Shown: positions 21,070 through 31,142 of the stretch, one piece after another
Position numbering within the stretch: position 1 is the first letter of the stretch
Layout: each line of letters opens with the position of its first letter
Source of the DNA: Ceratodon purpureus
Taxonomy: Eukaryota; Streptophyta; Bryopsida; Pseudoditrichales; Ditrichaceae
NCBI GenBank assembly: GCA_014871385.1
Contig: CM026423.1
Span: 11,029,952 to 11,093,951, forward strand
Direction: 5' to 3'
Length of the DNA: 64,000 bases
Notes under the pieces: generated by a model
What the model saw: only the letters and a program-made list of their open reading frames with translations
Told to the model about the DNA's origin: nothing
Database searches by the model: none
Program-made: the position numbers and the translations under genes

Positions 21070-21790
21070 CGAAACAATTCTTGGAGATATGACTCTTCAT
21101 TATATCATGCATTATATTATCGTTTCTCACAGTACTGTACAGACTGTAGTACATATGGCAATTTTAAATTCAGGTGTCCGTCGACCATAAGAGGCACAAA
21201 TTCCCTACACTTCTCATGTTCAGGTAATTACGAACAAACACTTTTTTCGGTACAATATGGCACAATGTATAAATAGAAGCAAACCGTGAAGTTATAGAGT
21301 ACTCTCTTTTTACGGATTGTCTCCATTAAAAAAATTGTACATGCCCACTAAACAAACAATTTAAACCTTCGATTCACAGTGATCACTACATCGGTGTGAT
21401 CTAAGCAGCAGCAAAACAGAGTATTTGTGGGATCCGAGAAACTCAGAATAAACCAGAAAAGCCCCAGCCGGCGTAAGTATTCCATGAATTTTTCATTTTT
21501 TTTGGTTAATTAGGTAAAAACTGGCCAGACACTAGCAGCATTAGTAGTTAACGCAAACCGGATACTCCAGAAACGTTAAAACAGTTAACGCAGGAAGTGT
21601 TCCCGGAACCTGGATTCCGGAAACTCGGAAGATAAGAGACGGAACGGGTGGACGATCCGAGTACTGACCGTTACTGTAACCGCGTCAAGGATCCGAAGCG
21701 ACGCGGAAGTCATCATGACTCGGATAGGCGTTTACCCGGTACGTTGGCGGCTGCAATTACGGGCCGCCACATCGTTTATTATGCCTGGGG

Positions 21791-21798
21791 TATATAAG
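21791..21798 (+). promoter_or_regulatory. TATA box of the gypsy 5' LTR
   Basis: TATATAAG preceded by GC-rich sequence and followed about 150 bp later by the LTR ORF start. Identical element in the 3' LTR at 31508-31515. Transcription would start near 21820-21830, so the LTR ORF would be the first ORF on the element RNA. Inferred from sequence only. Confidence 0.7.
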
Positions 21799-21949
21799 CG
21801 AGGGTGTTAGGGTTTGGAGTTCCTTTTTGCGAACTGGGAGTAGAGAGTGAAAGAGCGGTGAGGTGTCTTTGTCTTTTCCGATTCACCGGCAGTTGGATTG
21901 CCGGGTTTCTTGCTGTCGGATCGTAGAGGGAGAGAAGTGAGGAGTAGAG

Positions 21950-24145
21950 ATGGCGCGCGTACAGTGTTGCGTCCTTAGCCCCGGAACTCCAGTGAAGGAA
22001 TCGGATATGGAGGAACTGATCACCGACCTCACTCGGATGAGGTGTGAGGGATTGTTGGCACGACCGTGGTTACTGAAGAGTGAGGTGATGGTGAGGGAGG
22101 TCCTGGAAGGTCCGGACAACCGGTGGGATAATACGATCCGAGGCAAGCCCACGCTGTGGAATGCGGAACAGTGGGCGGAAGCTTACGGTTTCGAGCAGAA
22201 GGGACTCCTTTGGGCGACCCGGACGGATCAGTACGTGCAGGATAGGTTCCACGGGAAGATCCATAGGAACAATGGATACGAGATAGACGCCTGCAAGGAT
22301 AGGAGGCAGAGGCAGGTCTTAGCTTTCCTCGTCCCGATCCTATATCCGCAGAAACCGGCACAAGTTACCATTACGGTCGGGAATACCATCCTCGGAGCGT
22401 ATACAGGAGAACGTCCGGTGAATTGGGCTGCACTCATGGCGGAAGTGGTGCAGAAGATGGTTCCGACGATCAGAAAGAAGCCGACCCTACTCTCCCCTTA
22501 CCTCTTTCACCTTTACCATGCGTATGACTTGCTGACCGATAAGGAGGACGAGACGTATACGCACGCGAAGAACTGCCTCAACTTCTCGGAGATTCCGCCC
22601 GGAATGGAACCCGATCTGCGAGGTGAGCCCTCTGATACAACGGACTCGGAAGATGAGGACGATACGAGGGAAGTTCCGAACCCTGGCGCTGCTAGGGCTC
22701 AGTCCAGATCGCGATCGGAGCAGCCTGCGTCACGACATGCGGAGCCGTCTACGGCCCGGGGAGATCCGGAACGGAGAGAGGTCAGTTCCGATCGGGGATT
22801 TCCGGTGGACCTGTTTCGGGGGATTCGGGAGGAGACTCACCGGGCGCAAGCTTCTTACGATCGGATCGAAACACTGTTCCGGAGGGTCTGTACAGCGCTG
22901 GGAGGGTGCTTACCGGAAGAGGTGATCCGAGAAGTGGAGTTGTTGAAGGATGCCCCAACTCTCCGGAGTGAGAAGAAGCGGCTGGAGCTTCAGTTGCAGG
23001 AGCTGACGAAGGAGCTGGCGGCAAAGAGTGACGAGATCCGTAAGTTCCACGCCGAGCAGGAGGAGACTTTGGGGGAGCTTCGGAAGTTGGTGGGAAGTTC
23101 GGGAGCGGTAATCAACAAGGCCCGGCTGTTCGATGAGAACGTAGTGCAGCCGGCTGATTTCGAGGACAAGCAGAAGATCATCAAGATCCTCTCCAAATGC
23201 GAGCACTCGATGAACATGATCCTGAAGAAGGTCCGGCAGCTGCTCAATCCGAGCACCGGAAGTCCCAGTCTCGTAGTCGCTGGCCGGGGCCTTCCGCTCC
23301 CCGGATCGCCCTCTCGTGCCGTGGTAGGAGAATCTCGTGGAGTGGGGTTCCGAACCCCGATAGGGAGTAACCTCCAAGTCGAGGAGCGGATGACGGTCGA
23401 AGAGGCCGCCATGACAAATCGGATGATTGCGGAGGCGATCCGAGAACACCAAGCACCAGTGGTGTCACCCGGAACCAGTACAGTCCAGCAGGGCTGCGCG
23501 ATCCCCAGAGGACAGGTGCAGGTGACCGGAACGACAGTCACCGAGAGGCGGATCGAGGAGAGGACGGTTTCGGAACAGGTGACTAGGACCGTACCGCCGG
23601 ATGTTCTTCCACGACTCGGAGAGGAGGTGATCATTGCGAATTACCGAGGGGAGATAGCGGGACCAGAATGGGGACGACCTATTTCACCACCCGGACGGAC
23701 CCGAGTAACTCAGGAGGGGGGATTGACCCCTTCACCCACAGCCAAGACCAGAACGGTGACGCCTACTCCCACCGGAACGCCAGCAGCGGGTTCCCCTCCG
23801 AACACTGTCGGTGATTTCCGGAGGTTGCGGAAAAGGAAGGAGCCGATTACGATTTCCGAATCCGACTCAGAGACGCATGGGAGCTCTCCGGTCAGGACCA
23901 CCGGAACTGAAACTCAGACTCCGACGTCCGGAACTCCTCCCGCACATATGATCCCGAAATCGCCCAATTCTCCCAAGCCCCGGATCGTTACCCGGTTGTC
24001 TTTGGAGGCTCAGGAGAGGGAGTCAAAGGCGGAACGGAGTGCTAGGCGCAAGGCGGCACGAGCAGCAGGGGCGGGCGGATCAGAGCCGCGGGTGACCAGG
24101 TCGAAGGATCGCGAGCAGGAGAGCCACAAGAAGACAAAGAAGTGA
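21950..24145 (+). CDS. LTR-encoded 731-residue protein of unknown function (5' LTR copy)
   Basis: Starts MARVQCCVLSPGTPVKESDM at an ATG in purine context (GAGATGG) and runs uninterrupted. Residues about 1-225 look globular (LWNAEQWAEAYGFEQKGLLW, VLAFLVPILYPQKP, NWAALMAEVVQKMVPTI). Residues about 225-290 are acidic then Ser/Arg-rich. About 325-400 form a probable coiled coil (EKKRLELQLQELTKELAAKS). About 440-680 are Pro/Thr/Gly-rich. The C-terminus is strongly basic (RSARRKAARAAG to KKTKK), like a nuclear localisation or nucleic-acid-binding tail. No enzyme motif and no match to gag, pol or env is evident. Location inside the LTR, near the start of the transcript, suggests an extra leader-type protein. 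Function unknown. Confidence 0.85.
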   Translation: MARVQCCVLSPGTPVKESDMEELITDLTRMRCEGLLARPWLLKSEVMVREVLEGPDNRWDNTIRGKPTLWNAEQWAEAYGFEQKGLLWATRTDQYVQDRFHGKIHRNNGYEIDACKDRRQRQVLAFLVPILYPQKPAQVTITVGNTILGAYTGERPVNWAALMAEVVQKMVPTIRKKPTLLSPYLFHLYHAYDLLTDKEDETYTHAKNCLNFSEIPPGMEPDLRGEPSDTTDSEDEDDTREVPNPGAARAQSRSRSEQPASRHAEPSTARGDPERREVSSDRGFPVDLFRGIREETHRAQASYDRIETLFRRVCTALGGCLPEEVIREVELLKDAPTLRSEKKRLELQLQELTKELAAKSDEIRKFHAEQEETLGELRKLVGSSGAVINKARLFDENVVQPADFEDKQKIIKILSKCEHSMNMILKKVRQLLNPSTGSPSLVVAGRGLPLPGSPSRAVVGESRGVGFRTPIGSNLQVEERMTVEEAAMTNRMIAEAIREHQAPVVSPGTSTVQQGCAIPRGQVQVTGTTVTERRIEERTVSEQVTRTVPPDVLPRLGEEVIIANYRGEIAGPEWGRPISPPGRTRVTQEGGLTPSPTAKTRTVTPTPTGTPAAGSPPNTVGDFRRLRKRKEPITISESDSETHGSSPVRTTGTETQTPTSGTPPAHMIPKSPNSPKPRIVTRLSLEAQERESKAERSARRKAARAAGAGGSEPRVTRSKDREQESHKKTKK

Positions 24146-25088
24146 TAGATTCCTCTCACTGCCACTTGTCGTAACTTTCCGGATTTATAGGAGTAGATTC
24201 CGGATCGGGAGATCCGTCCTAGTCGTAAAGTAGAATTCTGGGTAGATAGTTAGGGATTAGGGTTTTGATTGAACTGTCGGCGCCGCCGCTTTGTGAAAGC
24301 CCCTGCTTACTTAAACCGGGCAGGCGATGCGGTCCGGGTCTTCGTTTTGCATGTTTTCCCCCTATATTCCTTATCAGTAAAGTATTTGTGTTTTGTAAGT
24401 ACTGTGCGTGATTTCCCGCTAAGTGTGAATGATCCGGGAAGGATATGAGAGTTCCGCTGTAGCTCGGATAGGAAGGTGATGGGAGTTGCGACGAGACCCG
24501 AATCGGAAAGGAAATGGGATTGAGCGGAAAGATTTAGCTGATTGTCGTAGGAGTGAAGCCTCACTGTTCCGTCCCCAAATCAACCTCATACGGAATAGCC
24601 GTCGCTAGGGTCGAAGCGGATCAAGAACTACTTGGTCGGGCTCCCTGAACTTCTGAAGAGGTTCCGTGCATAGTGAGAGGGGGAGTCGGAACGTGGTACG
24701 GGTCGCCTAGGGATAATCGGATCCTGGTTCTCCCAGATCCGGATTGGTTTGTCGTTGTAGTCCCACGGATCGGGGAGGATCGTTTGTGTGACCTGCTGGC
24801 CAGAGTACTCTAGGACAGTTGTGAGACGGTAACTGATCCGAGACGTTGGGGTTTGTGGACGAAACACCTAATGAGAGAAGAATAGAGAAGGAGATAGTTC
24901 GGGAGTTACGTTCCGAAGACACTATCCGAGCAGTGGCAAGGCTCGGAACGATTAGAAGTAACTACTTGGTGAAACACTATTGAATCCCTGGACGATACTC
25001 GGAACCTAGTGACAGTACGGAAGTTTACGCTCAATTAGAGCACTATCCGGATGTTAGTTGCGTTTCCGTGTTCCGACACGTAAAAATC

Positions 25089-25106
25089 TGGCGCCGCTGC
25101 CGGGGA
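25089..25106 (+). other. gypsy primer-binding site (tRNA-Asp type)
   Basis: TGGCGCCGCTGCCGGGGA, 10 bp after the 5' LTR. It matches, with one difference, the TGGCGCCGTTGCCGGGGA site used by Athila-type plant gypsy elements and is complementary to the 3' end of tRNA-Asp. Confidence 0.85.
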
Positions 25107-25117
25107 TTCGATAAGCT

Positions 25118-26947
25118 GTGAACCAGGTGGATACTCGGGAGATACGTGAGCGCAGATTTAAAGAAAAGTGGAGTCAGACCGTGAAGGCTTCATTTAGGTG
25201 GATATGCGGTAGGCGGAAGTCTTACGTGCAGATCCTGCCTTCCGAGGAATCGGAAGAAGAATTCCCAATCTCTTCCATGGTTGGGGCGCAACCGGAAGAG
25301 TTAGGGGGAAGAAGATCCACTCGGTTGCTACAGAAGAGGGGAAAAGTCTTGGTACACGATCTACCGGGAACGAATCTACTTCCCCGGATCCAGACTGCTG
25401 TAGAACGAGAAGGAGACGTAATCGTGGTATCGTTGGCCGGAACCTCCGCAGCCGGAACAGGTACAGCTCCAGATCCGGAAGAGGAAGAAGTCGTAGCTGA
25501 CGAAGTCGAAGCCGACGCAGGAGTAGAAGAGGAGACCGAGGAAGAGGAAGAAGACGAGGAAGACAATCCAATGGCACCCTCTACCAGACTGAAGTACAAC
25601 CGATTCAAAGGAGACGGAAGTCAAGACGTGGACGAATGGCTCTGTGAGTTCGAATCCATTGCTCTGGCCAATCAGGAAGATCCGGATGCGAAGAGAAGGA
25701 TATTCCAAGGTCTTCTGAAGGGAGAAGCTCTACAGTGGTACCAAGACGTTCCGGAACGCACACGTAACGACTGGACCAGTTTCGTGACCTTGTTCCGACG
25801 TACGTTCCGTGAGGCCGGAGGAGAGGCTCGCGCACTCGGAAAGCTGAGTCGGATGACGATGAGATCTTCCGAGTCAGTACGGAAGTACAGTCAGAGAGTA
25901 AAGGCGCTCATACAGAAACTCACTACAGCCATAGCTCCGAGTGTACAAGTGGAATGGTTTGTCGCCGGATTTCCAGAGGAGATGGGGTTTCAGATCCGAC
26001 AAACCCGTCCCGCCACACTCCAGGAAGCCGTGGAAGCGGCTCAGAACTATGAGAACTCGGCCCAATCCCTACGGAAGTCTCTGAAGCATACCGAGAAGCG
26101 GGGCAAGAAGATCCGGAAGGAGAGAGAGCGCCGTCGGAGGCACGAGTCCTCCTCGGAAGATTCCGACTCTACCAGTAAGAGCGATTCCACTTCATCCAGT
26201 TCCGATCAGTCGGAAGAGGACTCCAGGGGAGCCTCGAAACGCCGAGGCGGCTCCAGTAGAGACACCCGGCCAAGACGGAACCGAGAGTTGATCAAGGTGA
26301 AAGTGGAGGATGACGATTCTCGGAAGGTCATGAAGGAGATGAAGGAGATCCGAGAATCGATTGCCGAACTCAACGTCCACCTTTCCGAGAATCGGAAACC
26401 TCGTAAGATGATTCCCACCAGCAGAGCTAATGTGTGGTGTGCTAACTGCGGAAAGCAAGGACATTATCCTCCGGAGTGTACTGAACCCCGCCAGAAACGT
26501 ATCCACTACGTCCATCCGGAAGAAGAAGTGTACTTTGCCTATCCGGAAGAGGAAGAGTTTCAGATGGAGGAGTATCAACCTGTATATCAGGTTCAGACCA
26601 CTTACGGACGGGGGAAGGCTCCGATCCAGATAGCCCGTCCTCCCGCCGGATACCGGATCCCACAGAACGTTCCGGGTAGGCCGATGTACCCGAAGCCGAC
26701 CCACGGGTACTGCTTTAACTGTGGGAGCCCGGATCATTACGCACCTAACTGTCCGTTTGAGCGACAGGGGCAGGGAGCACCGCGGATCCTTCCGTGCCAA
26801 AATTGCGGAGAGTACGGTCATACGGCTCCTCAGTGTGCCAAACCGGCACAACCCCGCCCGACTTTCAAACAGGTGGAGGTCCCTCCGAGAGAGATGACTG
26901 GGGTAAACTATGGTCACTCGGGTGGGATAGAGAATCCGGACAAATGA
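25118..26947 (+). CDS. gypsy gag
   Basis: 609-codon frame from a GTG at 25118; the likely ATG is a little downstream. Glu-rich N-terminal region, then a Retrotrans_gag capsid domain (STRLKYNRFKGDGSQDVDEW through about residue 325), a Ser/Arg/Asp-rich linker, and three CCHC zinc knuckles: CANCGKQGHYPPEC, CFNCGSPDHYAPNC and CQNCGEYGHTAPQC. It forms the virus-like particle and packages the element RNA. gag and the following pol frame are adjacent and in register, an arrangement some retroelement families express by read-through. Looks whole. Confidence 0.9.
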   Translation: MNQVDTREIRERRFKEKWSQTVKASFRWICGRRKSYVQILPSEESEEEFPISSMVGAQPEELGGRRSTRLLQKRGKVLVHDLPGTNLLPRIQTAVEREGDVIVVSLAGTSAAGTGTAPDPEEEEVVADEVEADAGVEEETEEEEEDEEDNPMAPSTRLKYNRFKGDGSQDVDEWLCEFESIALANQEDPDAKRRIFQGLLKGEALQWYQDVPERTRNDWTSFVTLFRRTFREAGGEARALGKLSRMTMRSSESVRKYSQRVKALIQKLTTAIAPSVQVEWFVAGFPEEMGFQIRQTRPATLQEAVEAAQNYENSAQSLRKSLKHTEKRGKKIRKERERRRRHESSSEDSDSTSKSDSTSSSSDQSEEDSRGASKRRGGSSRDTRPRRNRELIKVKVEDDDSRKVMKEMKEIRESIAELNVHLSENRKPRKMIPTSRANVWCANCGKQGHYPPECTEPRQKRIHYVHPEEEVYFAYPEEEEFQMEEYQPVYQVQTTYGRGKAPIQIARPPAGYRIPQNVPGRPMYPKPTHGYCFNCGSPDHYAPNCPFERQGQGAPRILPCQNCGEYGHTAPQCAKPAQPRPTFKQVEVPPREMTGVNYGHSGGIENPDK

Positions 26948-26953
26948 CGGTTC

Positions 26954-29900
26954 GTGACGGAACTACAGGAGGGCGCGGAAGTACCAGTACACAGAGTATC
27001 AACCCGTAGTTCCGCTAGAGAACGTGCCCAGGAACCGGAACTTCCGAAATCCCGGAAGACCAGGAGGAGGGTAAGATCCAGAAGAGTGGATTCGGATTCG
27101 GGATCCGAACCCTCTACGGTAACCAGAGCTTTACCAGAAGAAAATGACCGTCCAAGAGCGGAAAATGGGGTGGAAGGAGGGAACCTTCCGGAAGATATCA
27201 GCGAGGAAGTTCGGAAAGAACTCACGGATCCCCCTGTCCGGAAGATCACCAAGCCTTCGGTCCGGTTTGATGACGTTCCGGTGATTATTCCTTCCGATCC
27301 CAGAGTGGACGAGTATGACATTCTTGGGGACATCAAATCCCTCAAGGCAAATGTCACGATTGGACAGTTGCTCCATGACAATGTGAATTACCAGAAGGTA
27401 ATCCGAGAGGCATGGACAAAGCGGAGGCGCCGAGGGGTGAAACTTCCGTCTGTAGCTACTAATTTCTTACAGGTTGAGGATCACGGAGCCCCGGAACTGA
27501 CAGTGCTAATAGAAGGATGTGCTATCCCGAAAGTTCCGGTAGATGGAGGATCCGGTGTGAACCTGATGTTGGAGGATACGGCCTTTGAACTCGGATACAC
27601 CTCGTTCGAACCCACCGATCAGGTGTTACGAATGGCGGATCAATCTAGAGTTAAACCCGTGGGAAGGTTGTCCCAAGTTCCGACCACGATCGGAGAGGTA
27701 ACCTACCTCTTGAATTACGTGATAATCCGAGTTAGTACGGGCCGTCCCTTCCCGATGTTGTTGGGAAGACCCTGGCTATACATGGCACGAGTGCTCGTTG
27801 ATTGGGGAGCCAAGGAGTTCGTACTCGGAAAAACCAATCAGCGGATTCCGTGGAAGATGGATGGATATCTAGGGGAAACCAGTGGCTCGGATGGGTATAC
27901 GTCTGATTGGTCCGACCCGGAAGAGGAGGATGACGAAGTATTTAGTTATTTCGTGAATCAGTTCTCGGAAGTTACCGACGATGACTTCCGATTTCATAAT
28001 CCGATCAGTGAGCAACCCCAACCATCATCGGAGCGCGTGAAATTCCCGGTACTGGAGGATCGCTCTCTCGGAGAGGGAAGTGTTCCACTCTCAGCCGAAT
28101 GGTTCCGACAACAGGTCGAGGAGGGAAACCTGCCCGCCATGGGTCTCGATCCGGACACCCCTGTCCGGGTATGGAGCGCATGGACGGATCAGGGAGAGGA
28201 ACAGGAATCGGAACGAGTCAAGAACGTTGTGAAACCATCCGACTATGAGAAGGTGGAAGTAGCCCTCGGAAAGACGTTTCTGCTAGGGCGAAGCATGAGC
28301 AAGGAGCAGAGAAAGGAGTATGTGGATTTACTAAAGGAATATTTAGACGTATTCGCTTGGTCACCCTCCGACCTCAAGGGAATACCTCCGGAACTCGGCC
28401 AACATCATATAGACTTGGTTGATGGATCAGTTCCGGTCAGACAACGCCAGTACAGGCTCAATCCGAAGTATTCTCTGATGGTGAAGGAAGAGATCGATAG
28501 CCTCCTGAAAGCCGGATTCATTTATCCGGTAAATAATTCCGAGTGGGTATCGCCCATAGTCGTCGTTCCGAAGAAAGTTGGCTCGGATGGGAAAGTCAAG
28601 ATCCGAGTTTGTCAAGATTTTCGGAAACTGAATGCGGCCACAAAGAAGGATTACTTTCTGTTACCTTTTACGGACATTATCCTCGATCACGTGGCAGGGC
28701 AGGAGTGCTACAGCTTTCTTGATGGATTTTCCGGTTACAACCAGGTGTCGATCCGGGAAGAAGATCAGCTGAAGACGACCTTCACCACAGAATGGGGGAC
28801 GTTCGCCTTCAACAGAATGCCCTTCGGACTGTGTAACGCTCCCGGAACATTCCAAAGGCTGATGGTGGATATTTTCCGAGATTTCTTGAGGCATTTTCTA
28901 GAAGTCTTCATCGATGACTTCGCGGTGTTTAGTAAGTGGAAGGAACATCTCGAGTACCTCCGAAGGACCTTCCAGAGGTGCAGGGAAACCGGACTGAAAT
29001 TACACCCCGGAAAATGTTTTATGGGGATGATTTCCGGAATTCTTCTCGGGCACATCGTAAGTCGGAACGGGTTGGAAGTCGATTCGGATAAGGTACGAGC
29101 TATCCTTATTCTAGTGTCTCCCACCAACGTCCGAGAGGTCCGGGGATTCCTAGGATGCGTCGGATACTACAGGAGGTTTATTATTGCGTATGCCAAATTG
29201 GCAGCCCCATTAACGGAACTGTTGAAGAAGGAAGAAGAGTTTTTGTGGACGGAACGGAGACAGCAGGCGTTCGAGGAACTGAAGAAGGCCCTGACCACCG
29301 CTCCGATCCTATCAGCACCAGATTGGTCGAAGGAATTCCATGTGACAATCGACGCTTCCGGGTGGTGCCTAGGGGCGATTCTGTGGCAGCAAGGGGAGGA
29401 TCGGAAGGAGCATCCGATCTATTATGCTAGCAGGCAGATGAGCCTTGCGGAACGGAAATATACTACCACTGAACGGGAAGCCTTGGCGGTAGTATACGCC
29501 TGCAAGAAGTTCCGACACTACCTTCTCGGATACAAGATCGTGTTCCATACGGATCATGACTCCCTGAAGTATTTGGTGAACAAACCGGACCTCTCAGGGC
29601 GTATTGCACGATGGATCTTGCTGCTCCAGGAATTCAACTACGAGGTAGTAGTGAAACCGGGTAAGGCCAATGCCAACGCTGACTACCTGTCAAGGATGCG
29701 AGGCCCGGAAGCAGTCTCGGACATCACCGCCACGTTTCCGGATGAGTTTCCGGAAGAGGCGGAGGTATTTCACATTTCCGGAACGGAGAACTCCGATTAT
29801 TCGGAGATTATCCAGTATTTAACACAACGGAGGTACCCGGAGGGATTTACGCGGGAGGAGAAGATGGTATTTCAGAATACAGTAGCTCCTTTCACACTGA

Positions 29901-31106
29901 TCCGAGGAGTACTTTTCCGGATGGGACCGGATGATGTATTACGGAGGTGCCTCGAGGAATCTGAAAGAAGGCAGGTCATGAGGGCCTTATACGCCGGACC
30001 CTCGGGCGGCCATTTCGCCTCGGAGACAACCATCAAGCGAATCCGATCAGCCGGATATTGGTGGCCTTACCTCTCCCGAGACGTGAAGGAATTCGTAGGG
30101 CAGTGTGACCAGTGTCAAAGAACCGGGGCACCCTCGTTCCGAAACCACTGGCCCCTCACTCCTATTATCCCCTTGGCTCCGTTTGAAAAATGGGGGATAG
30201 ACTTTATCGGACCGATCAATCCGGTCACAGCCCGGAAGAGGAGATACATTATCCTGGCTACGGATTATGCGACCAGATGGGTAGAGGCAAGAGCAACGGT
30301 GAAAAATGACGCCGCAGCCGCAGCCACATTTCTCTTTGAAGAAATAATGATGAGATTTGGACATCCGTTAGAACTGGTGAGTGACCGGGGAAAACATTTC
30401 CTAAACGATGTCATCATCAATATTACGGAACGGTATCTCATCAAGCACCGGAAGACGACCCCTTATCATCCGAAACTTGAAAGCGAATGGACTGACGGAA
30501 CGAGCCAATGGCATCGTCGGAAAGATTCTGAACAAGATGGTCTCGGCTCATAAGACGGATTGGGATCGGAAGCTCCCTTCAGCTGTACACGCCTACAATA
30601 CCAGCGAGAAGAAAACCATGGGTAAGAGTCCTTTCTTCCTAGTTTTTGGACAATCCGCAGTTCACGGAGTGGAGCTGGAGGTAGAAACCTTACGGGTTAT
30701 GGCTGCCCGTCACGGGACGAGAGTCGAGGATCCGGGGTACCGGATCGTGGCATTACAGGATCTGGAAGAAGTCAGGAGAGGCGCTCTACAGCAGGCTGTA
30801 GATGTCCAGGCAAAACGTAAGGAGACCTACGACAAAAGAATTCCTAAGGACAATAAGGTGATAGAAGGAGGCTTGGTGCTCTTATACGATAATCGGCACC
30901 AAAAGTTTCCGGGAAAGTTACATACGAGATGGATGGGACCTTACCGGGTTACGCGGATCTTTGAGAACGGATCATTACAACTGGCGGACCTCCAGGGAAA
31001 TAGCTTCGAAACCCGGGTGAACGGATCCCGAGTGAAGAATTACAACCCTGAGGAGTTCACAGACACCGAAGGAAGCGAAAGCCCGGAAGGGGAGGAAGAA
31101 GAATAG
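26954..31106 (+). CDS. gypsy pol (protease, RT, RNase H, integrase), nearly whole
   Basis: Visible in order: a retropepsin-type motif (VDGGSG, near 27540), reverse transcriptase with IRVCQDFRKLN and the catalytic FIDDFAVF (near 28910), RNase H (TIDASGWCLGAILW, near 29350), and integrase with an HHCC-type zinc-binding region (QCDQCQRTG), core WGIDFIGPI and VSDRGKHF, and a C-terminal region ending near 31106. RT before integrase makes it Ty3/gypsy. No chromodomain is apparent after integrase. As a fossil it appears to carry about one break. Confidence 0.9.
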
Positions 31107-31142
31107 TGTTCGCGGGGACTCTCACATTTGAAAATGGGGTAA

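Larger units (their letters stand above)
21426..25078 (+). repeat. gypsy 5' LTR (3,653 bp) containing a 731-codon ORF
   Basis: Direct repeat of 31143-34795 at a constant offset of 9,717 bp. Begins TGTGGGATCC and ends TTCCGACA. Holds a promoter-like TATATAAG (21791-21798) about 150 bp before the ORF at 21950-24145. After the ORF come about 930 bp of GC-moderate non-coding sequence. Confidence 0.95.

Noticed and set aside
22910-23634. Long minus-strand open frames (180-214 codons) inside the gypsy LTRs
   Set aside because: They are antisense to the 731-codon LTR ORF and arise from its codon bias. Composition is low-complexity and no protein family is suggested.
21950-24145. Possibility that the LTR ORF is an env-like gene
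   Set aside because: No signal peptide, transmembrane segment or fusion-type motif is evident, and it lies in the LTR and not between pol and the 3' LTR.
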